Shown here piece by piece: positions 6,394 through 9,799 of a DNA stretch of 9,799 nt; positions within the stretch are counted from its first letter, which is position 1; every line of letters starts with the position of its first letter. The position numbers were made by a program, and so were the translations under genes. The notes beneath the pieces are model-generated. The model worked only from the letters and a program-made list of their open reading frames with translations, made no database searches and was not told the origin of the DNA. Source of the DNA: JAVKSM01 sp039583705 (GTDB lineage Bacteria > Actinomycetota > Actinomycetes > Mycobacteriales > Pseudonocardiaceae); assembly GCA_039583705.1 (NCBI GenBank), contig JAVKSM010000115.1, positions 1 through 9,799 on the forward strand, read 5' to 3'.

Positions 6394-6790
6394 AATCGCC
6401 ACGGTCCTGCGCGAGGGGACCGCGGTCGTCGCGTTCCCGGAGGGCACCACATGGTGCGGAGCGGCGACGGGACCGTTCCGGCGAGCCGTGTTCCAGGCCG
6501 CGCTCGACGCCGAGGTGCCGGTCCGCCCGGTGGCGATCCGGCTGCGGCTGTCCGATGGTCGCCCAGGCACCGCAGGCGCGTTCATCGGGGAGGAGACCCT
6601 CTGGAGTTCCCTGTGCCGGGTACTTCGGCTGGCGGGGTTGGTCTGCGAACTCGATCTGCTCCCGCTGCTGCGTCCCCTGCCAGGAGAGGACCGTCGAGCC
6701 CTGGCCGCCCGCGCCGAGCATGCAGTCAGACAGGCGAACCGGACGCCAGCCGGCCGCGGCGTCGCGGCGGCGCCCGCGACCGCCGCGTAG
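6359..6790 (+). pseudogene. PlsC-type 1-acyl-glycerol-phosphate / lyso-ornithine-lipid acyltransferase, C-terminal remnant
   Basis: Frame 2 after the junction encodes GGLRGLPAVVDEIATVLREG, then FPEGTTWCGAATGPFRRAVFQAAL, then VPVRPVAIRLRL. This is the typical order of PlsC motif III (FPEG-T) and motif IV (VPVxPVAI). The N-terminal half with the catalytic HX4D motif is missing. Before about 6359 the same frame runs inside the preceding acyltransferase gene and encodes nothing PlsC-like. An ATG at 6215 opens this frame but is only a shadow start. In actinobacteria an OlsB-like gene is often followed by such an O-acyltransferase (OlsA role), so the pair probably formed an acyl-lipid operon before the deletion. 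Without His and Asp of HX4D the remnant cannot be catalytic. A +1 frameshift would make a fusion protein, but no slippery signal was seen. Confidence 0.7.
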
Positions 6791-6831
6791 CTCTCCCCCG
6801 TCCCGGTGCTACCCGCCACCCCGCTCGAACC

Positions 6832-6856
6832 GTCCGGTCGCCAGCGCTCACCGGAC
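6832..6856 (+). terminator. Stem-loop after the acyltransferase remnant
   Basis: GTCCGGT (6832-6838) and ACCGGAC (6850-6856) are perfect inverted repeats around an 11-nt loop, about 40 nt past the TAG of the PlsC remnant and before the pirin gene. A GC-rich stem without a T-run is common for actinobacterial terminators. A regulatory role in the pirin upstream region is also possible. Confidence 0.4.
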
Positions 6857-6901
6857 CGAGCGCGGCCGGGAATGTCCATCGGCGGCAGCGCGTTGAGCAG
6901 C

Positions 6902-6924
6902 AGTAAGTTGATAACGCAACTACT
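6902..6924. promoter_or_regulatory. Operator-like inverted repeat upstream of the pirin gene
   Basis: AGTTG (6906-6910), six bases (ATAACG), then CAACT (6917-6921). Allowing one extra base in the left arm, the outer AGT (6902-6904) and ACT (6922-6924) also pair. The site lies directly before the AGGAGG (6928-6933) of the pirin gene and is AT-rich compared with its surroundings. TTG-N6-CAA half-site spacing is typical of MarR/HxlR-family operators, so repression by such a regulator is a fair inference. No MarR or HxlR gene lies in the window. Confidence 0.5.
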
Positions 6925-6937
6925 TTCAGGAGGCGTC

Positions 6938-7906
6938 GTGCCTGCCGTCACCGCTGACACCCTGGCCCTGCCGCGCATCCCCGCGCCGGACCCCGCCACG
7001 ACCCGCCAACGGCCGGTCCGCTCCGTGACAACGGCGCCCAGCGGGTTCGAAGGCGAGGGATTCCCGGTGCGCCGCGCCTTCGCCGGCGTCTCGCTGGCCG
7101 ACCTCGATCCGTTCGTCCATATGGATCAGATGGGTGAGGTCGAGTACGCGCCGGGTGAGCCCAAGGGCACCGCCTGGCACCCGCACCGCGGCTTCGAGAC
7201 CGTCACCTACATCATCGACGGCAGCTTCGAACACCAGGACTCCCACGGTGGTGGCGGCGTGATCACCAACGGCGACACGCAGTGGATGACCGCCGGCGCC
7301 GGGATCCTGCACATTGAGCAGCCTCCGGAGCACCTGGTGGTCTCCGGCGGGCTGTTCCACGGCATCCAACTGTGGGTGAACCTCCCACGAGCGCACAAGT
7401 TCAACCCGCCCCGGTACCAGGACATCCGCGGGCTTGAAGCACAGCTGCTGTCCTCCGACGACGGCGGCGCACTGGTACGCGTCGTAGCCGGCGACGTCGC
7501 CGGCTACGACGGACCCGGCACCACCTTCACTCCGATCACCCTCGTTCACGCCACCGTCAGCCCGGGCGCCCGGCTCAGCCTGCCCTGGCCCGCCGACTTC
7601 AACGCACTGGCCTTCGTGCTGGCCGGCGTCGGCACCGTCGGCGAGGGCGCCCGCCCCGTCCAGAAAGCACAGCTCACCGTCTTCGGCCCCGGCGACGCCC
7701 TCACCATGACGGCCGCCACCAGAGTGCCAAGCGCCGAACCCACCCTCGAGGTGCTGCTCCTCGGCGGGCGACCCATCCGCGAGCCGGTCGCGCACTTCGG
7801 GCCCTTCGTCATGAACACCAGAGAAGAGCTCTACCAAGCTGTCGTCGACTACCAGGCCGGCCGACTCGGCGTCGTCCCCGCCGCTACCGCAGCGTCGTCC
7901 CTGTAA
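6938..7906 (+). CDS. Pirin family protein (Fe-binding bicupin)
   Basis: 322 aa, normal length for the long bacterial pirins. The N-terminal cupin carries the metal ligands of the family: WHPHRGFETVTY (His81, His83) and AGILHIEQP (His125, Glu127), matching human pirin His56, His58, His101 and Glu103. GEVEYAPGEPKGT and NGDTQWMTAGAG are also family hallmarks, and the pirin C-terminal domain ends in LLGGRPIREPVAHFGPFVMN. Some bacterial pirins have quercetinase activity or bind metabolic enzymes; the substrate of this one cannot be read from sequence. GTG at 6938 is chosen because AGGAGG (6928-6933) lies 4 nt upstream; the open frame before it is unrelated. The inverted repeat at 6902-6924 suggests repressor control. 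The 3' end overlaps the convergent cutinase gene by 23 nt. Confidence 0.93.
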   Translation: MPAVTADTLALPRIPAPDPATTRQRPVRSVTTAPSGFEGEGFPVRRAFAGVSLADLDPFVHMDQMGEVEYAPGEPKGTAWHPHRGFETVTYIIDGSFEHQDSHGGGGVITNGDTQWMTAGAGILHIEQPPEHLVVSGGLFHGIQLWVNLPRAHKFNPPRYQDIRGLEAQLLSSDDGGALVRVVAGDVAGYDGPGTTFTPITLVHATVSPGARLSLPWPADFNALAFVLAGVGTVGEGARPVQKAQLTVFGPGDALTMTAATRVPSAEPTLEVLLLGGRPIREPVAHFGPFVMNTREELYQAVVDYQAGRLGVVPAATAASSL

Positions 7907-9395
7907 TCGACACCTGGACGTCGGGGGGACCGGACGAGCTGACCGTCATCCGGCCGTCGGCGAGCCCGGTGAACGGCGTCCCCGAGATCGTCCCCTGGAC
8001 CCTGGTCAAGGTCCACCCGCCGTGGCCGTCGGGCATCCCGGTGACGGTGATGTCGAGCCAGTCGGGGATGACGACATGGACGGTCATCGGGGCGACCGGG
8101 GCTGCCGGGCTGGAGACCGGTGGCGTGGTCGACGGGGCACGGGCGGTCGGCGTCGCCGTCGGGGGCGCGGACGTCACCGGCGTCATGTCGATGCTGGAGT
8201 GTGCCGCGGCGACCAGCCAGTCCACGGTGGTCTGGGTCGAGGTGACCCGGAGTGCTTCGTACGCGGCGTCGGTGTGGATCTGACTGCGCACCGCCTGGTC
8301 GAGCTGCTGCCAGGTGATGCCGGTCGCGGGGGCCGCGCACACGGGATCCCCGGGGGCGCAGATCTCCGCGACCCGACCGGCGAGCGCGCCGAATCCGGCG
8401 GGACGGGCTCCGAGCACGCCCTGCCCGCCGACCCCGGTCGGCAACGTGGGGGCGTTGGGGGCGCGGCTGGGGTCGGCGATCAGGCCGACGCCGATCACCC
8501 GGTCGGCGGTCGTGGGCCCGTTGCCCTGGGCGATCTGCGTGGCGACGTCCCCGGCGACGGCGGCACCCTGGGAGAACCCGAACAGCATGACGTGGGTGCG
8601 CGGGCAGTCCCGGACGGTCGATGCGATCGCGGCGGTCAGGTTGGCGACGCCCTTGGCCTCGGAGTCCGGGTAGAGCGGGTCGAGGATCGTGGCCGGATAA
8701 GCGATGTAGGCGACGTGCAGCCGGGACGTGGGGTAGTCGTGGGTGAGCGCCCCGGTTACCTTCCCGAGCACCCCGACGGGCACCGGATCGGCGGTGGCGC
8801 TGGTCTCGAACGTGCCCGGGACGGCGAACGCGGAAACGTCGGAGCAGGTCGACACCACGGGCGCAGCCGGGGGGGCCGACGCCGCGGACGCCGTCGTCGC
8901 CGCGGTCACCGGGGGCGCGGGGAGCGCTGTGGTCGGCACCGAGGCGGTCGTCGCGGCCGCGGGCAGGTGGATCGCGGGGAGCGTCACCAGCGGGCGTTGC
9001 CCCGCCGAGACGACCAGGGCGGGGATGTGCGCGGCGCCGGGCCCGGTGATGGTCACCTGGGTGGGCGCCGGCAACGCCGAGGGCGGCGCCGGTGCGGACC
9101 CTCCGGCGTTCCCGGACGGTGGTGTGGCTGACGGATGCGCGGGCGGGGGCACGACCGGCACGGCCGGCGGCGCTGCCAACGGCACTGCCAACGGCGCCGC
9201 TGGGACCGCGGCCCGGGGGGTGGGTGGCGGCGGGAGGGTCAGGTGGTATGTCACCGTGGCCGGTCCCGCGGCGGCGACGACCGGCGACGACGCCGGGTGG
9301 TGGGTGCGCACGCCCCAGTTCAGCCACGCCAGGACTGCGCACACCGCCAGCAGCGCACCCAGCGGCCACCACGACCCATGCTCTGACTTGGCCAC
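7884..9395 (-). CDS. Membrane-anchored cutinase-family serine hydrolase with long Pro/Ala stalk
   Basis: 503 aa. Residues ~10-28 (WPLGALLAVCAVLAWLNWG) form a transmembrane segment without a clear cleavage site, so this is probably a signal anchor with the rest outside the cell. Residues ~35-180 are Pro/Ala/Thr-rich. The alpha/beta-hydrolase domain (~181-405) has the nucleophile elbow GFSQG (Ser275), Asp350 in CAPGDPVC and a likely catalytic His399 in AAHSS. Cys184/Cys264 and Cys346/Cys353 match the two cutinase disulfides. Family members cleave carboxylic esters such as cutin, polyesters or lipids; the substrate here is unknown. A second Thr/Pro linker (~406-436) leads to a ~65-residue C-terminal module of alternating strand-like segments (PDWLDITVTGMPDGHGGWTL) that I do not recognise. 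GTG at 9395 has GGGGGA six bases upstream. The gene diverges from the XRE regulator and overlaps the pirin gene tail-to-tail. Confidence 0.88.
   Translation of the reverse strand: MAKSEHGSWWPLGALLAVCAVLAWLNWGVRTHHPASSPVVAAAGPATVTYHLTLPPPPTPRAAVPAAPLAVPLAAPPAVPVVPPPAHPSATPPSGNAGGSAPAPPSALPAPTQVTITGPGAAHIPALVVSAGQRPLVTLPAIHLPAAATTASVPTTALPAPPVTAATTASAASAPPAAPVVSTCSDVSAFAVPGTFETSATADPVPVGVLGKVTGALTHDYPTSRLHVAYIAYPATILDPLYPDSEAKGVANLTAAIASTVRDCPRTHVMLFGFSQGAAVAGDVATQIAQGNGPTTADRVIGVGLIADPSRAPNAPTLPTGVGGQGVLGARPAGFGALAGRVAEICAPGDPVCAAPATGITWQQLDQAVRSQIHTDAAYEALRVTSTQTTVDWLVAAAHSSIDMTPVTSAPPTATPTARAPSTTPPVSSPAAPVAPMTVHVVIPDWLDITVTGMPDGHGGWTLTRVQGTISGTPFTGLADGRMTVSSSGPPDVQVSITGTTLR
9173..9195. repeat. 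Short tandem repeat within the Pro/Ala stalk of the cutinase gene
   Basis: CTGCCAACGGC occurs at 9173 and 9185 (period 12). On the coding strand it encodes a repeated Leu-Ala/Val-Pro-type unit in the low-complexity linker. It is likely slippage-prone linker DNA with no separate function. Confidence 0.35.
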
Positions 9396-9650
9396 GTGAC
9401 GTCCCCCGGTCCCCTGATCCAGACCAACCCCGCGACGCTAACGGTGCCGGCGTCGGGATGTCACCAGCTCGTCGCCGAACGGCCTGCGACGCGAAGCACT
9501 GGCCGCCCCAGGCACCGCACCTGCTCTCCGCGGCCCGTTCCGGCTGCTCCATGTCGGGCAATGGTCGGCCCGGTATCACTGGTGGATGAGCCCAGCGCTG
9601 GCCGCGCAGCGGAGATGCTGCCATGATTGGTGCAAGTCGGGGCTCGCGCA
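9396..9650. other. Divergent intergenic region between the cutinase gene and the XRE regulator
   Basis: 255 nt carrying start signals for both directions. CCAGCGCTGG at 9592-9601 is a perfect 10-bp palindrome about 65 nt before the regulator start and could be an operator. CATGAT (9622-9627) is a weak -10 candidate for the regulator. No small gene or RNA was recognised. Confidence 0.35.
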
Positions 9651-9665
9651 ATGGTGGGGAGAGTC

Positions 9666-9799
9666 TTGACAGTAGCCGAGCCGAGTCCAGGTGGCGGCGA
9701 TCTCCCCGCCCGGCAGCCGGCAGGGCCGACCGTGTTGCGCATCGTGTTAGGCACCCAACTGCGCCGGCTGCGCGAGGCGAGGGGGATCACCCGGGAAGC
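9666..9799 (+). CDS. XRE-family helix-turn-helix regulator, N-terminal part (cut by window end)
   Basis: The frame LTVAEPSPGGGDLPARQPAG, then PTVLRIVLGTQLRRLREARG, then ITREA runs off the window after 44 codons. The LGxxLRRLREAxGITRE pattern is the first helix and the start of the helix-turn-helix in the actinobacterial regulators that usually carry a C-terminal DUF5753 domain. In Streptomyces and Pseudonocardiaceae these often pair with a small DUF397 protein; neither part is visible here. TTG at 9666 is preferred because GGGGAGAG (9656-9663) lies just upstream. An in-frame ATG at 9651 would add five codons but has a poorer ribosome binding site. The gene is divergent from the cutinase gene, which it might control, though this is only inferred from position. 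Confidence 0.78.
   Translation, partial: MTVAEPSPGGGDLPARQPAGPTVLRIVLGTQLRRLREARGITRE

Noticed and set aside
5554..6999. 481-codon minus-strand frame opposite the acyltransferase genes
   Set aside because: Arg/Ser/Gly-rich antisense shadow. Its last ~40 codons (ATG near 5676) were considered as a separate small gene, but there is no ribosome binding site and the composition is simply basic.
6926..7837. 303-codon minus-strand frame opposite the pirin gene
   Set aside because: Antisense shadow: no motifs, while the plus strand encodes complete pirin metal ligands.
9391..9400. CACGTG palindrome at the cutinase start
   Set aside because: It overlaps the start codon and occurs often by chance in GC-rich DNA. 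Nothing else supports a regulatory role.
7849..9651. 600-codon minus-strand frame overlapping the cutinase gene
   Set aside because: Arg/Gly/Asp-rich product in an alternate frame of the cutinase gene. The chosen frame has GFSQG, paired cysteines and a membrane anchor.

Overview
This is a GC-rich chromosomal window from an actinobacterium. Evidence: strong G/C bias at third codon positions, GTG and TTG starts, AGGAGG-type ribosome binding sites, an actinobacterial-type PEP carboxylase, a secreted cutinase-family protein with a Pro/Ala linker, and the start of an XRE-type regulator of the kind common in Streptomyces and Pseudonocardiaceae. Pseudonocardiales is a reasonable guess, but the sequence alone does not prove it.

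Left part, all on the minus strand (about 118-5015). Reading in the direction of transcription there is a membrane-anchored, anti-sigma-factor-like HATPase, then a kynureninase-like class V PLP enzyme, then phosphoenolpyruvate carboxylase (ppc). The gaps are 85 and 124 nt, so co-transcription is possible but not shown. Three copies of a 10-bp repeat sit in the gap in front of the PLP enzyme.

Middle part (about 5016-5742). This looks intergenic, but it carries two very short reading frames with good ribosome binding sites. One is a 22-codon cationic, Trp-containing peptide on plus; the other is a 32-codon acidic/hydrophobic peptide on minus. They converge across 136 nt. The first has a TACGAT -10-like box just behind a perfect tandem 9-bp repeat. 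These two ORFs are the least explained content of the window.

Right part. A GNAT-type (OlsB/putative-hemolysin-like) N-acyltransferase on plus runs, at about 6355-6366, straight into the C-terminal two thirds of a PlsC-type O-acyltransferase in another frame. This looks like an internal deletion in an ornithine-lipid-type acyltransferase pair, leaving the first gene with an altered tail and the second without its HX4D half. A pirin (Fe-binding cupin) gene follows, preceded by an AGTTG-N6-CAACT inverted repeat that resembles an operator. Its 3' end overlaps by 23 nt the 3' end of a convergent cutinase-family gene (minus). That gene encodes an N-terminal membrane anchor, a long Pro/Ala stalk, the hydrolase domain and a small C-terminal domain. 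The window ends in the first ~44 codons of a divergent XRE-family regulator.

No tRNA, rRNA, CRISPR array, insertion sequence or phage gene was seen. All assignments come from reading motifs by eye. No database search was possible.
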